Shown: positions 53,626 to 64,000 of the stretch, in pieces
How the letters are laid out: the number at the start of each line of letters is the position of its first letter
How positions within the stretch are numbered: position 1 is the first letter of the stretch
Source of the DNA: Candidatus Tectomicrobia bacterium
Lineage (GTDB): Bacteria; UBA8248
DNA: 64,000 nucleotides
Reading direction: 5' to 3'
Assembly (NCBI GenBank): GCA_016192135.1
Contig: JACPUR010000025.1
Location: forward strand, 1-64,000
Notes under the pieces: model-generated
What the model was told of the DNA's origin: nothing
The model's input: the letters and a program-made list of their open reading frames with translations, nothing else
The model's database searches: none
Position numbers and translations under genes: made by a program

Positions 53626-54879
53626 ATGCCGGAGGAGAGCGGGGAGCACGTCAGCATCTTCGAAACGGCGAACGCCCAGTTTGACCGCGCCGCCCAGGTG
53701 ATCGAGCTCGACGGGGAGATGCAGGCTCTCCTCAAGAACCCCTTCCGCGAAATGCAGGTCGAGATCCCCCTCCGCCGCGACAACGGTGCGCTCTCCCTCT
53801 ACCGGGGCTACCGCGTCCAGTTCAACGGCGCCCGCGGGCCCTTCAAGGGAGGCATCCGCTACCACCAGGACGTGGACATGGACGAGGTCCGGGGCCTGGC
53901 GGCCCTGATGACCTGGAAGACCGCCCTCGTCAACATCCCCTTCGGGGGAGGCAAGGGGGGCGTCAACGTCAACGTGAAGGAGCTGAACCGCTTCGAGAAC
54001 GAGCGGCTGACGCGCAAGTTCATCTCGCGCATCGGGCATATCCTGGGCCCGTACCGCGACATCCCGGCCCCGGACATGAACACGAACGCCCAGGTCATGG
54101 CCTGGATCATGGACGAGTACAGCGGCCGCCACGGCTACAGCCCGGCGGCCGTCACCGGCAAGCCGCTCGCCCTCGGCGGCTCCGCCGGGCGCGAGGCGGC
54201 CACCGGCCGGGGCGTGGTGATGGTGTTCGAGGAGATCGCCCGGCGCGAGGGCTGGGACCCCAAGCAGATGACAGCGGCCGTCCAGGGCTTCGGCAACGTC
54301 GGAAGCTACGCCTCGCGCTTCCTGTCGGAGATCGGGATTAAGGTCCAGGCCATCTCCGACGTGTCGGGCGCCTATTTCTCCCAGAAGGGCGTCGACATCT
54401 CCCGCGCCTGGAACCACAACGCGCGCCACGGCAGCCTCGAGGGTTTCGCGGAGGGAGACAAGATTTCGAACGAAGAGCTCCTCGCCCTCAAGGTGGACGT
54501 GCTGGTGCCGGCCGCGCTGGGCGGCGTGCTCAACAAGGAAACCGCGGGCCGGGTGAAGGCGCGCATCGTGCTCGAGGCCGCGAACGCCCCCGTGACGGAA
54601 GCGGGCGAGAAAATCCTCGAGGCGAACGGAGCCTGCCTCATCCCGGACATCCTGGCCAACGCGGGCGGTGTGACGGTCTCCTATTTCGAGTGGGTGCAGA
54701 ACATCCAGCAGTTCACCTGGGACGAAGACCGCGTGAACTCCGAGCTGGGAAAGATCATGAACCGGACGGCCGCCCAGGTGTGGGAACTGGCGAAGCAGCG
54801 GAATGTCTCGATGCGCACGGCCGCCTTCATGATCGCCATCGAGCGGGTCGCGGAGGCCGAGCGCCTGCGGGGAATCTAA
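53626..54879 (+). CDS. Glu/Leu/Phe/Val dehydrogenase (glutamate dehydrogenase type)
   Basis: The product is 417 residues, from ATG 53626. The substrate site includes GARGPFKGGIRYHQDVDMDEVRGLAALMTWKTALVNIPFGGGKGGV with the catalytic lysine, and DIPAPDMNTNAQVMAW with the catalytic aspartate. The Rossmann motif is AVQGFGNVGSYASRFL. The length and motifs fit hexameric NAD(P)-glutamate dehydrogenases linking ammonia and 2-oxoglutarate. Leu or Phe preference cannot be excluded. Confidence 0.93.
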   Translation: MPEESGEHVSIFETANAQFDRAAQVIELDGEMQALLKNPFREMQVEIPLRRDNGALSLYRGYRVQFNGARGPFKGGIRYHQDVDMDEVRGLAALMTWKTALVNIPFGGGKGGVNVNVKELNRFENERLTRKFISRIGHILGPYRDIPAPDMNTNAQVMAWIMDEYSGRHGYSPAAVTGKPLALGGSAGREAATGRGVVMVFEEIARREGWDPKQMTAAVQGFGNVGSYASRFLSEIGIKVQAISDVSGAYFSQKGVDISRAWNHNARHGSLEGFAEGDKISNEELLALKVDVLVPAALGGVLNKETAGRVKARIVLEAANAPVTEAGEKILEANGACLIPDILANAGGVTVSYFEWVQNIQQFTWDEDRVNSELGKIMNRTAAQVWELAKQRNVSMRTAAFMIAIERVAEAERLRGI

Positions 54880-54908
54880 TCCGGCGCCTGCCGCCGGTGG
54901 AGCCGAGT

Positions 54909-55822
<914 letters not shown>

Positions 55823-55826
<4 letters not shown>

Positions 55827-56602
55827 GCGAATTCCTCCAGCACGCCCCCAGCCACCGCGCGGTGCGGGTGTGGATCCGGCACCTGGTGATGTACCGCTCC
55901 TGGTTCATCGCCGAGTGGGCGGGCAGCCTCACCGAGCACGCCCTATACCTCCTGGCCTTCGGCTACGGGCTCGGCCGCTTCGTTCCCGACATGGGGGGGA
56001 TGGCCTACGCCCAGTTCATCGGGCCGGGGCTGGTGGTCTCGATCGCCATGTGGTCGGCCTCCTACGAGTCCACCTACGGGGCCTACTCCCGCATGCGGCT
56101 TCAGCACATCTACGAGGGGATGCTCTCGGCCCCCCTCACCATCGGGGACGTGGTGCTGGGCGATCTTCTCTGGTGCGCCTCGCGCTCCCTCATCGGAGCG
56201 GTCCTGATGCTGATCGTCCTCTCGGCGTTCGGGCTGGTGGGCTCCCCCTGGGCGGCCGCCGTGCTGCCGGTGGTGTTCATCGAGGCCCTCATGTTCGCCG
56301 GGCTGGGCCTCATCGCCACCGCCCTGGCCCCAAGCCACTCCTTCTTCAACTTCCACTACTCCCTCATCGTCATGCCCATGTTCTTCTTCGCCGGGACCTT
56401 CTTTCCTCTTCAGGGGCTCCCGGCCTGGATGCAGACCGTCTCGGAGCTGATGCCCCTGACCCACGCCGTGATCCTCGCCCGGGGGCTGATCGTGTACGGG
56501 CACGCGCCGGACGCCCTCTGGCACCTCTTCATGCTGAGCGTCTTCACCCTGGGGTTCCTGGCGGTGGCCTGCGGGCTGGTGGGCCGCCGGATGCTGGACT
56601 GA
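55823..56602 (+). CDS. ABC-2 type transporter permease (NodJ-like)
   Basis: The product is 259 residues, from ATG 55823 in ATGA overlap with the ATPase gene. Six membrane segments are seen, and the ABC-2 signature FHYSLIVMPMFFFAGTFFPLQGLPAWMQTVSELMPLTHAVILARGL is clear. It is the inner-membrane partner of the preceding ATPase. The pair resembles NodIJ, which exports lipo-chitooligosaccharide in rhizobia; most relatives have other, unknown substrates. Confidence 0.9.
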
Positions 56603-56605
56603 ACG

Positions 56606-57589
56606 GTGGCCTCGGAGCTGCGCCGCCTGCTCGGGGTGGAAGGGCACTTCCGCTTCCACGAAACCGTCGCCCGCTTCCTGATGGCGCGCGAGGAGCGCGT
56701 GAACCTCTATGACGGCCGCGTCTTCCGCCGCGCGGTGGAGGACGGAGCGGGAGGCCTCTTCCTTCTGGAGGCCGAGGCCGGGGGGGAGGGTCCTCAGGCG
56801 TCCGTCGTCATGCGGCTCCGCTCCCCGGGGGGGCTCCCGCGGGGGGCGGCCCGGGCGGGGGAGCGGGCCCTCGCCCATCTTCTCGCCTTCGATCTGGACC
56901 TCGCCCCCTTCAACGCCATGGCCCGGGAAGACCGCCACCTCGCCCCTCTCGTGGAGCGGTTCGAGGGCTTGAAGCCCGTCCGCTACCTCGGGATGTTCGA
57001 GGCGCTCGTGACGGCCATCTCGACCCAGCAGGTGAACATGACTTTCGGCGCCGTCATCCGGGGGCGGCTGACGGAGCGCTACGGCGGATCGTTGCGCCTG
57101 GGGGAGGCGGTGTTCCACGCCTTCCCGCCGCCCGCCGCCGTGGCCCGCGCCAAGCCCGACGAGCTCCGCCGATTGCAATTCTCGGAACGGAAGGCGGAGT
57201 ATGTCATCGGCGCAGCCCGCGCGATCGAGGAAGGCGCGATCGACGAGGCGGAGCTGCGCCGCCTCCCCTTCGAGGAGGCCGTGGAGCGGTTGAGGGCGCT
57301 GCGGGGCGTGGGCCGCTGGACGGCCGAGCAGGGCCTCTTCCGGGGGCTGGGCCGGGTGGAGGCCTTCCCGGGCGGGGACCTCGGGGTGCAGAAGGTGGTG
57401 GCGCATTACTGCCTGGGGCGCGAATGGGCGGAGGAGAAGGAGGTCCGCCGCGTGGCGGAACGGTGGGCCCCCTGGGGAGGGATCGCGGTGACCTATCTGT
57501 TCGCCGCCTGGCGCGCGGGCGTCCCGCCCCTCCCGCCGGCCCGGCGCCCGCCGCGCCCCGCGCGGAAGCGGCAGGAGGCCCGGCCGTGA
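56606..57589 (+). CDS. DNA-3-methyladenine glycosylase II family protein (AlkA-like)
   Basis: The product is 327 residues from GTG 56606, four bases after the permease stop. The C-terminal HhH-GPD domain has ALVTAISTQQVNMTFGAVIRGRL and the hairpin LRALRGVGRWTAEQGLFRGLG, followed by AFPGGDLGVQKVV with the catalytic aspartate. The N-terminal part is AlkA-like. It removes alkylated bases in base excision repair. It overlaps dgt by GTGA. Confidence 0.9.
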   Translation: MASELRRLLGVEGHFRFHETVARFLMAREERVNLYDGRVFRRAVEDGAGGLFLLEAEAGGEGPQASVVMRLRSPGGLPRGAARAGERALAHLLAFDLDLAPFNAMAREDRHLAPLVERFEGLKPVRYLGMFEALVTAISTQQVNMTFGAVIRGRLTERYGGSLRLGEAVFHAFPPPAAVARAKPDELRRLQFSERKAEYVIGAARAIEEGAIDEAELRRLPFEEAVERLRALRGVGRWTAEQGLFRGLGRVEAFPGGDLGVQKVVAHYCLGREWAEEKEVRRVAERWAPWGGIAVTYLFAAWRAGVPPLPPARRPPRPARKRQEARP

Positions 57590-58746
57590 ACGCGCTCCGG
57601 GAGATGATCGAGCGGCGCGAGGCGGAGCTCCTGGCCCCCTACGCCGCGCACAGCGCCGCGAGCCTGGGGCGGGCCCACCCCGAGCCCGAGCACGCCATGC
57701 GGACCGCCTTCCAGCGCGACCGCGACCGAATCATCCACACCACCGCCTTCCGGCGGCTCGAGTACAAGACCCAGGTCTTCGTGAACCACGAGGGCGACCA
57801 CTTCCGCACCCGGCTCACCCACACCGTCGAGGTCAGCCAGATCGCGCGCTCCATCGCCCGGGCGCTCCGCCTGAACGAGGAGCTGGCCGAGGCGGTGGCG
57901 CTGGGCCACGACCTGGGCCATCCACCCTTCGGCCACGCGGGCGAGACGGTGCTGGACGGCCTCATGGAGGGCCATGGGGGCTTCGAGCACAACCTCCAGG
58001 CCCTCCGCATCGTGGAGCGCCTGGAGCGGCGCTACCCGGCCTTCCCGGGCCTCAACCTCACCTGGGAGACGCGGGAGGGAATCATCAAGTACCTCCCCCG
58101 CTACAAGGGGCCCATGCCCGCCGGGCTCTCGAACGGCACCGCGCCTAGCCTGGAGGCCCAGGTGGTGGATGCGGCGGACGAGATCGCCTACAACAACCAC
58201 GACCTGGACGACGGCCTCTCATTCCGCCTGTTCGCCCCTGAGGACGCCGCCGAGTGCTCTCTCTGGGGCGAGCACCACCGGGCCGCGCGGCGGGATTATC
58301 CCGGTGCCTCCCCCCGCGAGATCAAGCACGAAACCATCCGGCGCATCATCAACGCCCAGGTGACGGACCTCGTCCTCGCCACGCGCGGGCGGGCCGAGGC
58401 GCTGGGTCTGCGCGATCTGGCCGACGTGCGCGGGCGGGGCCACGGCGCGGCGGGCTTCAGCCCCGCGATGGAGGAGCGCAACCAGGAGCTCAAGCGCTTC
58501 CTCATGGAGCGGATGTACCGCAACGAGCGGGTGCGGCGGCTCGAGGCGAGCGCCCGCAAGGTGCTCACGGATCTCTTCAACGCCTACCTCGGCGACCCCT
58601 CCCGCATGCCCGCGCACGTCGCCCGCCGCGAGGCGGAGGACGGCCGGCCGCGCATGGTGTGCGACTACGTCTCCGGGATGACCGACCGCTACGCCTACCA
58701 ACAGCACAAGCGCATGTTCGGCGAGGACCTGGCGCTGGAGGGGTAG
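57586..58746 (+). CDS. dgt: Deoxyguanosinetriphosphate triphosphohydrolase-like protein
   Basis: The product is 386 residues from GTG 57586, with AGGAGG at good spacing and a GTGA overlap with the glycosylase gene. The N-terminal DRDRIIHTTAFRRLEYKTQVF and the HD metal motifs TRLTHTVEVSQIAR, ALGHDLGHPPFGHAGE and VDAADEIAYNNHDLDDG are complete. It hydrolyses dNTPs to nucleoside and triphosphate. Pairing with an alkylation-repair glycosylase suggests a nucleotide/DNA maintenance unit. Confidence 0.94.
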   Translation: MNALREMIERREAELLAPYAAHSAASLGRAHPEPEHAMRTAFQRDRDRIIHTTAFRRLEYKTQVFVNHEGDHFRTRLTHTVEVSQIARSIARALRLNEELAEAVALGHDLGHPPFGHAGETVLDGLMEGHGGFEHNLQALRIVERLERRYPAFPGLNLTWETREGIIKYLPRYKGPMPAGLSNGTAPSLEAQVVDAADEIAYNNHDLDDGLSFRLFAPEDAAECSLWGEHHRAARRDYPGASPREIKHETIRRIINAQVTDLVLATRGRAEALGLRDLADVRGRGHGAAGFSPAMEERNQELKRFLMERMYRNERVRRLEASARKVLTDLFNAYLGDPSRMPAHVARREAEDGRPRMVCDYVSGMTDRYAYQQHKRMFGEDLALEG

Positions 58747-58782
58747 GGGCCGGATGGTTGCATGGGGCCAGCGGTTTCATCC

Positions 58783-58810
58783 GTAGGGGCGGTTCGCGAA
58801 CCGCCCCCAC
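58783..58810. repeat. GTAGGGGCG palindrome, copy 15
   Basis: Core GTTCGCGAAC with one right-arm change (CCAC for CTAC). Confidence 0.82.
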
Positions 58811-58850
58811 GAAATTGATCGGTGTCTCGCCTTCCGGGTCAGTAATATTT

Positions 58851-58879
58851 GTAGGGGCGGATTTCAAACCCGCCCCTAC
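58851..58879. repeat. GTAGGGGCG palindrome, copy 16
   Basis: Core GGATTTCAAACC, 29 bp, 40 bp after copy 15. Confidence 0.82.
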
Positions 58880-58920
58880 GGATTTCCTGTCCGGAAGATG
58901 GATTGGCCTTGGCGCGTTCT

Positions 58921-58980
58921 CCCTCTCCCCCCTCCCGAACCGGCTGGCCGGTTCGGGGACCCGAAAAGACGGGGAGAGGG
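58921..58980. repeat. CCCTCTCCCC/GGGGAGAGGG hairpin with nested GAACCGGC/GCCGGTTC
   Basis: The outer arms are perfect 10-mers 40 bp apart. Inside lies an 8-bp perfect stem at 58937-58954. Confidence 0.75.
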
Positions 58981-59053
58981 GTGACGGCGCTGCTCTCACC
59001 CGCAGGTTTTAATTCATGGCCGGAACGTGTAGCTCGATTTGGTGGAGGGCCGC

Positions 59054-60451
59054 CTACGGTTCCAGCGTGACGTTGTAGCCCTGCTGGCGGCGCTGGATGA
59101 GGAGTTGGACGCGGGGCAGCTCGCGCGCCCGCACGAGCGCCTCGCGGAAGGTTTCGGGGTCGGCGGTTTCCTGGGCGTTGATGCGGCGGATGACGTCCCC
59201 GGGCCGGATGCCGATGCCCTCGGACGGCCCTCCGGGGAGCACCTCGGTGATGACCATCCCTTGTCGCGTGCCCAGCCGGAAGCGCTGGATGGCGTCGGGG
59301 CCGATGGGCGCGGCCCGAAGGCCCAGCCAGTTCCAGGCGATCTCCTCGGCCAGGGCGGCGGGAATGGGCGCGAGGGTGACCTGGGTCTCGATTGCCTTCC
59401 CTTGGCGCCAGAGCCGGAGAGGCACCCGGGAGCCCACGGTATAGCCGGCCAGCTCGTTCAGGTAGTCCTCGCGCGAGCCCACGTCCTTCCCGCCGAAGGC
59501 GAGGAGGATGTCGCCCGCGCGGATGCCCGCCCGCTGGGCCGGGCTGTCGGCCAGCACCTGCGTGGCGATGGCCCCGTGCGGCTGGGGAAAGCCCATCTGG
59601 CCCGCCATGCGGGGCATGAGGTCGCGGACCACCATCCCCACCCAGCTCCTGCGCACCTTCCCGAACGTGATGAGGTCGCTCACGATGCGGTGGGCGCGGT
59701 CGATGGGGATGGCGAAGCCGATCCCCTGGGCGTTGCTGAAGATGGCCGTGTTGATGCCGATCAGCTCCCCGTAGATGTTGAGCAGGGGCCCGCCCGAGTT
59801 GCCGGGGTTGATCGAGGCGTCCGTCTGGATGAAGTCGGCCGGGTGGCGCCGGGTCTTATCCCGCCCGTCGTCCAGCGTGCGGCCGAGGGCGCTCACCACG
59901 CCCGTGGTGACGGTGTGGGCGAGTCCGAAGGGGTTGCCGATGGCGATCACGGTTTCGCCGATCATGAGGTCGTCCGAGCGGCCCAGCGGCAGGTGGGGCA
60001 GGGGCTCGCGGACGTCGATCTTGATGACGGCAAGGTCGTTCTCGGGGTCGGCGCCGATGAGCCGCGCGGGCAGGGCCTCGCGGCCGGCGAGGGAGACGCG
60101 GATCTCGCTCGCGCGGGAGACGACGTGCTCGTTCGTGAGGATGAAGCCGTCGGGCCGGATGATCACCCCCGAGCCCAGGCTGCGCTCGGGGCGGTAGGAA
60201 GGTGTCCTGCCGAAGAACTCGCGGAAGAACTCATCCGCCCGGGGATTCCGGTAGGGCGAGAAGGGGTTGGCCACCTCGCGGATCTGCAGCGCGCTGATGT
60301 TCACCACGGCGGGGGCCGCGCGCTCCACGGCCTGGACGACGGGGGTGCGGCGGCCGTCGCGGTCCCGGGGAGCGGCCCACGCGGAGGGCGCCGCCGCCAG
60401 GGAGGCGGCCAGGAGGATCGCGGCGGCGGTACGGCGGGCGGCTCGGGTCAT
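59054..60451 (-). CDS. HtrA/DegP-type periplasmic serine protease (second of pair)
   Basis: The product is 465 residues. ATG 60451 overlaps the stop of the upstream htrA by ATGA. A signal peptide ([20 protein letters not shown]) is followed by the trypsin-like domain with the catalytic His (LTNEHVV), Asp ([10 protein letters not shown]) and Ser ([14 protein letters not shown]). Two PDZ domains follow ([39 protein letters not shown]). It is a periplasmic quality-control protease/chaperone. The 766-codon frame reaching 61354 is an unsupported extension. Confidence 0.93.
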   Translation of the reverse strand: MTRAARRTAAAILLAASLAAAPSAWAAPRDRDGRRTPVVQAVERAAPAVVNISALQIREVANPFSPYRNPRADEFFREFFGRTPSYRPERSLGSGVIIRPDGFILTNEHVVSRASEIRVSLAGREALPARLIGADPENDLAVIKIDVREPLPHLPLGRSDDLMIGETVIAIGNPFGLAHTVTTGVVSALGRTLDDGRDKTRRHPADFIQTDASINPGNSGGPLLNIYGELIGINTAIFSNAQGIGFAIPIDRAHRIVSDLITFGKVRRSWVGMVVRDLMPRMAGQMGFPQPHGAIATQVLADSPAQRAGIRAGDILLAFGGKDVGSREDYLNELAGYTVGSRVPLRLWRQGKAIETQVTLAPIPAALAEEIAWNWLGLRAAPIGPDAIQRFRLGTRQGMVITEVLPGGPSEGIGIRPGDVIRRINAQETADPETFREALVRARELPRVQLLIQRRQQGYNVTLEP

Positions 60452-61833
60452 TGGGCTCGCAGGGCGGCGAAGATGTTGGTGCCTTTTCGCTTGAGGAGGA
60501 GGAGGACGACGCCCTCCTTGCCCGGCTTCCCGGCCAGGGCGCGGAAGTCGTCCAGGGTGCGCACCGGCCGGTGGTTCACCTCCACGATCTGGTCGCCCAC
60601 GGCCACGCCGCCCATTTGGGCCGGGCCGTCCCGGTGGACGGCCGTGATGACGATCCCCTGGTTCTCCTTGAGGCCGAACCTCTGGGCGAGCGCCGGGGTG
60701 ATGGGCTCGATCTTCATGCCGAGGGGGTCCTTGGAGTTGGCCTTTACGAGGACGGGCGCCTCGGGGCTCGCCCCGATCTTGATGCGGGCCGCCTTCAGCT
60801 CGCCGCCGCGGTAGTACTTCACCTCCACCGCGTTCCCCGGGCGGGCCCGCGCCACCATGCGGGAGAGGGACTCCCAGGTGATGACCTCGAGCCCGCCGAA
60901 GGAGACGATCACGTCGCCGCGCTGGAGCCCCGCGGCATCCGCCGGCCCCCCGCGCACCACCTCGGCGAGCTTGGCCCCCCGCTGGAAGGGGAGCCCCAGT
61001 TTCTTGGCCTCCTCGGGGGGGACGGCGGTGAGGGAGGCGCCCATGCGGCCGCGGACCGGGTAGCCCTTGTGCCGGAGGTCGTCGATGACGGCCTTGGCCT
61101 GGTTGATCGGAATGGCGAAGCCGAGCCCCAGGCTCGCGGGCTGCCTTCCCTTGGAAAAGATGGCGGTGTTGATGCCGATCACCTCTCCCTGGCTGTTGGC
61201 CAGCGGCCCGCCGGAGTTGCCGGGATTGATGGAGGCGTCGGTCTGCAGGTAGTCGTCGTAGGGGCCTTCCCCCAGGTTGCGGTGGAGGGCGCTGATGACG
61301 CCCACCGAGACGGAGCGGGAGAGGCCGAAGGGGCTGCCGACGGCCAGAACCCACTCGCCCACCTCCACGCGATCCGAGTTGCCGAGGATGGCGGCCTTGA
61401 GCGGGGCCGTATGCGTCACCTTGAGGAGGGCCAGATCCGATTTTTCGTCCACGCCGGCGATGCTGGCCGCGAGTTCTTCCCCCGAATGGAGTTTCACGAG
61501 GACTTCCTTGCCGTCCTTGATGACGTGGTGGTTGGTGAGGATGTAGCCCTCCTCCCCGATCACGATTCCGGACCCCACGCTGTACTGGCCGGAACCGAGG
61601 TCCTCGAAATCCCGGAAGGGGCCTCCCTTCTTCTGCCCGGGGCCGAAGATCCCGAGGCCCGCCTCTTCCCTGGGTTTCACCCGGATGTGGACGACCGAGG
61701 GCTCGAGCCGCTTGACCGCCTCGACGATGGTGCGGTCCCCGAAAGTGAGGGTGGAGGTGGCGGCGCGGGCCGGGAGAGCGGCCGGGACGGCGAGCGATGC
61801 CGCAATGAGAAGAGCTGGCAAAATCTTGAGCAT
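60448..61833 (-). CDS. HtrA/DegP-type periplasmic serine protease (first of pair)
   Basis: The product is 461 residues from ATG 61833 with AAGGGA upstream; the signal peptide is [23 protein letters not shown]. The triad is seen in [17 protein letters not shown] and [14 protein letters not shown]. Two PDZ domains follow ([40 protein letters not shown]). It is translationally coupled to the second HtrA. Tandem proteases of this kind often share stress-regulated expression, but no sigma-E-like site was identified here. Confidence 0.93.
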   Translation of the reverse strand: MLKILPALLIAASLAVPAALPARAATSTLTFGDRTIVEAVKRLEPSVVHIRVKPREEAGLGIFGPGQKKGGPFRDFEDLGSGQYSVGSGIVIGEEGYILTNHHVIKDGKEVLVKLHSGEELAASIAGVDEKSDLALLKVTHTAPLKAAILGNSDRVEVGEWVLAVGSPFGLSRSVSVGVISALHRNLGEGPYDDYLQTDASINPGNSGGPLANSQGEVIGINTAIFSKGRQPASLGLGFAIPINQAKAVIDDLRHKGYPVRGRMGASLTAVPPEEAKKLGLPFQRGAKLAEVVRGGPADAAGLQRGDVIVSFGGLEVITWESLSRMVARARPGNAVEVKYYRGGELKAARIKIGASPEAPVLVKANSKDPLGMKIEPITPALAQRFGLKENQGIVITAVHRDGPAQMGGVAVGDQIVEVNHRPVRTLDDFRALAGKPGKEGVVLLLLKRKGTNIFAALRAQ

Positions 61834-61879
61834 GGTCCCTTCCTGCCGACGGAGCGTCGCCGGTGGCGCGGCGTCCTCA

Positions 61880-61908
61880 ATGCTAGCACCGGGGGGAAGG
61901 CGGGACAA
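61880..61908 (-). promoter_or_regulatory. Putative promoter for the htrA pair
   Basis: On the minus strand, TTGTCC (61908-61903) and TAGCAT (61885-61880) are 17 bp apart, about 45 nt upstream of the start at 61833. Confidence 0.5.
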
Positions 61909-62049
61909 TCAGGTGATTTCGGGGGTTTATCAGGGCGCGGATGCGTTCCGGCGCGGGATCGGCTATGCTTGGGGCCGAATCGGGGGGCGGAGGCCTTTGG
62001 CCGCTCCCTTCGCCCAGTGCGGATTCCACCTGAGAGTGCTGATTCGGCC

Positions 62050-63858
62050 GTGACCCTCGACCATATCCGGAATTTTTGCATCATCGCCCACATCGACCAC
62101 GGAAAATCGACCCTGGCCGACCGTATCCTGGAGCGGACGGGGGCTCTCTCCGCCCGCGAGATGTCCGAGCAGGTGCTCGACTCGATGGACCTGGAACGGG
62201 AGCGCGGCATCACCATCAAGGCGGCCAGCGTGCGGCTCCAGTACCGCTCCCCGAAGGGGAGGACCTACGTCTTCAACCTGATCGACACCCCGGGCCACGT
62301 CGACTTCAGCTACGAGGTTTCGCGGAGCCTCAAGGCCTGCGAGGGGGCGCTTCTCCTCGTGGATGCCACCCAGGGCATCCAGGCCCAGACGCTGGCGAAC
62401 GCCTACCTGGCGATGGGGCACGACCTGGCCATCGTCCCGGTTATCAACAAGATCGACCTCCCCTCGTCCGACCCGGAGCGGGTGATGGCCCAGGTGGAGG
62501 ACATCATCGGCATCGACCGCAAGGAATGCCTGCTGGTGAGTGCCAAGATGGGGACGGGGGTGGACGAGCTCCTCGAAGCGCTGGTGGAGCGCATCCCGCC
62601 CCCCGGGGGCGACCCGGATGCCCCGCTCCAGGGCCTGCTCATCGACTCCTGGTTCGACTCCTACCAGGGGGCCATCCCGCTCGTGCGCGTGTTCCAGGGG
62701 AAGGTGCGGAAAGGCGACGTGGTCCGCTTCATGTCGAACGGCAGCACGTACCAGGTAGACGCCCTCCAGGTCTACACGCCGCGCGAGACGCCCGCGGAGT
62801 CCCTCGGGCCGGGGGAGGTGGGTTCCTTCTCGGCGGCCATCCGCCAGGTGAGCGACACCAGGGTGGGCGACACCGTCACCTTGAGGGACAGGCCCGCCTC
62901 CGAGCCGATCGAGGGCTTCCAGGAGCCCAAGGCGATGGTTTTCAGCGGCCTCTACGCCGCCGACAGCGCGGAATATGAGAACCTCCGGGCCGCCCTGGAG
63001 AAGCTCCGCCTGAACGACTCCGCCTTCAGCTACGAGCCCGAGACCTCGCCGGCCCTGGGCTTCGGCTTCCGCTGCGGCTTCCTGGGCCTGCTCCACATGG
63101 ACATCATCCGCGAGCGCCTGGAACGGGAGTACGACCTCACCCTCATCATCACCGCCCCCACCGTCATCTACCGCGTCTACCTGCGGGACGGCTCCGTGAT
63201 CGAGATCGACAGCCCGGCCAAGCTGCCGGACCTCACCCGGATCGACCACATCGAGGAGCCCTTCATCGTCGGCACCATCCTGTCCCCGACCGAATATGTG
63301 GGCGCCATCTTCAAGCTCACGCAGGAGAAGCGCGGCGTCCAGCGCTCGCTGGAGTACCTCGACCCCAAGACAGTCCAGATCATCTACGAGCTGCCCTTCG
63401 GGGAGATACTCTTCGATTTCTACGACCGGCTGAAGTCCATCACCCGGGGCTACGCGAGCTTCGACTACGAGCCCCTGGACTTCCGCCCGGCGGAGGTGGT
63501 GAAGCTCGACATCCTGCTGAACGGCCAGCCCATCGATCCCTTCTCCACCATCCTCCACAAGGAGAGGGCCTACACCTACGGCCGGGCGCTGGTGACGAAG
63601 ATGCGCCAGCTCATCCCCCGGCAGATGTTCGAGGTGGTCATCCAGGCGGCGGTGGGGAACCGCGTCATCGCGCGCGAGACCGTGAAGGCACTGCGCAAGG
63701 ACGTGACGGCCAAGTGCTACGGCGGGGACATCACCCGGAAGCGGAAGCTCCTGGAGAAGCAGCGCGAGGGCAAGAAGCGGATGAAGAACATCGGCACGGT
63801 GGAGGTGCCGCAGGAGGCCTTCATGGCCGTCCTGGACGTCGGCCGGGAGGGCGCGTGA
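62050..63858 (+). CDS. lepA: Elongation factor 4 (LepA)
   Basis: The product is 602 residues from GTG 62050. The G domain has [46 protein letters not shown] and [10 protein letters not shown]. The LepA-specific C-terminal domain ends with [43 protein letters not shown]4 is a ribosomal GTPase that helps translation under stress and 30S biogenesis. The upstream extension of the frame is antisense to htrA. It overlaps lepB by GTGA. Confidence 0.97.
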   Translation: MTLDHIRNFCIIAHIDHGKSTLADRILERTGALSAREMSEQVLDSMDLERERGITIKAASVRLQYRSPKGRTYVFNLIDTPGHVDFSYEVSRSLKACEGALLLVDATQGIQAQTLANAYLAMGHDLAIVPVINKIDLPSSDPERVMAQVEDIIGIDRKECLLVSAKMGTGVDELLEALVERIPPPGGDPDAPLQGLLIDSWFDSYQGAIPLVRVFQGKVRKGDVVRFMSNGSTYQVDALQVYTPRETPAESLGPGEVGSFSAAIRQVSDTRVGDTVTLRDRPASEPIEGFQEPKAMVFSGLYAADSAEYENLRAALEKLRLNDSAFSYEPETSPALGFGFRCGFLGLLHMDIIRERLEREYDLTLIITAPTVIYRVYLRDGSVIEIDSPAKLPDLTRIDHIEEPFIVGTILSPTEYVGAIFKLTQEKRGVQRSLEYLDPKTVQIIYELPFGEILFDFYDRLKSITRGYASFDYEPLDFRPAEVVKLDILLNGQPIDPFSTILHKERAYTYGRALVTKMRQLIPRQMFEVVIQAAVGNRVIARETVKALRKDVTAKCYGGDITRKRKLLEKQREGKKRMKNIGTVEVPQEAFMAVLDVGREGA

Positions 63859-64000
63859 CCGAATCCGAGACGACGCGCGGCGGGCGCCGCCTCCCGCGCG
63901 AAAAATCCACGATCCGCGAGTACGCCGAGGCCATCATCATCGCCCTGCTGCTCGCGCTCTTCGTCCGCTCCTTCATTATCCAGGCGTTCAAGATCCCCTC
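63855..64000 (+). CDS. lepB: Signal peptidase I, N-terminal fragment; cut by window edge
   Basis: It starts at GTG 63855, overlapping the lepA stop by GTGA. The 48 visible codons give a basic N-terminus, [10 protein letters not shown], a membrane segment ([16 protein letters not shown]) and QAFKIPS, which is the beginning of the conserved box around the catalytic serine (usually FKIPSGSM). The lepA-lepB order is standard. The remainder lies outside the window. Confidence 0.88.
   Translation, partial: MTESETTRGGRRLPREKSTIREYAEAIIIALLLALFVRSFIIQAFKIP

Larger units (their letters stand above)
58747..59053. other. Repeat-filled gap between convergent dgt and htrA genes
   Basis: This 307-bp region holds two GTAGGGGCG palindromes (58783 and 58851) and one CCCTCTCCC/GGGAGAGGG hairpin (58921-58980), with no credible gene. 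Confidence 0.7.

Overview
The window is about 70% GC, densely coded DNA from an uncultured-looking Gram-negative bacterium. The envelope genes fit this: surA, a PPIase lipoprotein, rodZ, two HtrA proteases, lepA-lepB and NodIJ-type ABC genes. GTG and TTG starts are frequent, and many gene pairs overlap by ATGA, GTGA or TTGA. Gene content (TAXI-TRAP uptake, CoA-transferase, BKACE, acyl-CoA dehydrogenase, UGSC selenoprotein, selenium-molybdenum hydroxylase maturases) and the interspersed palindromes suggest a Tectomicrobia-, NC10- or deltaproteobacteria-like lineage. That assignment is inference only.

Layout. 1-8.2 kb: TRAP transporter and CoA/keto-acid metabolism genes. 8.2-22.6 kb: small operons and single genes (DnaJ-like, rhomboid, a stand-alone pyrR paralogue, CCA transferase, two quinone reductases, a TPP decarboxylase pair, pdxA, orphan antitoxins, an S24-like repressor). 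This part also holds most of the palindromic repeats and an AT-rich two-gene island (10.5-11.8 kb). 22.6-31.9 kb: a nine-gene minus-strand operon running acyl-CoA dehydrogenase, UGSC selenoprotein with in-frame UGA, UGSC partner, yqeB, MoxR/CobS-like AAA+, CobT/CoxE-like VWA protein, yqeC, xdhC, comF. 32-45 kb: aroF behind a Phe-rich leader peptide and terminator, a phosphatase-superfamily enzyme, rodZ, mfd, two SurA-type chaperones, an S4 protein, then pyrR-pyrB-pyrC-carA behind a PyrR-type attenuator. 45.9-46.9 kb: an AT-rich gene that splits carA from carB and appears to have replaced the last 22 codons of carA. 47-64 kb: carB and housekeeping genes ending in lepA and a truncated lepB.

Most notable points. 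(1) A UGSC selenoprotein that a standard gene caller would split in two, with a well-placed bacterial SECIS-like hairpin, in an operon of selenium/molybdenum hydroxylase maturation factors. (2) Two classical transcription attenuators, Phe leader-aroF and PyrR leader-pyr operon. (3) A carA 3'-end replacement by foreign DNA. (4) Sixteen palindromes with a constant GTAGGGGCG arm and variable but still self-complementary cores, plus four copies of a second TGTCATTC-GAG element. (5) An AT-rich membrane-protein/PD-(D/E)XK nuclease-like pair. No rRNA, tRNA, CRISPR array or transposase gene was recognised.
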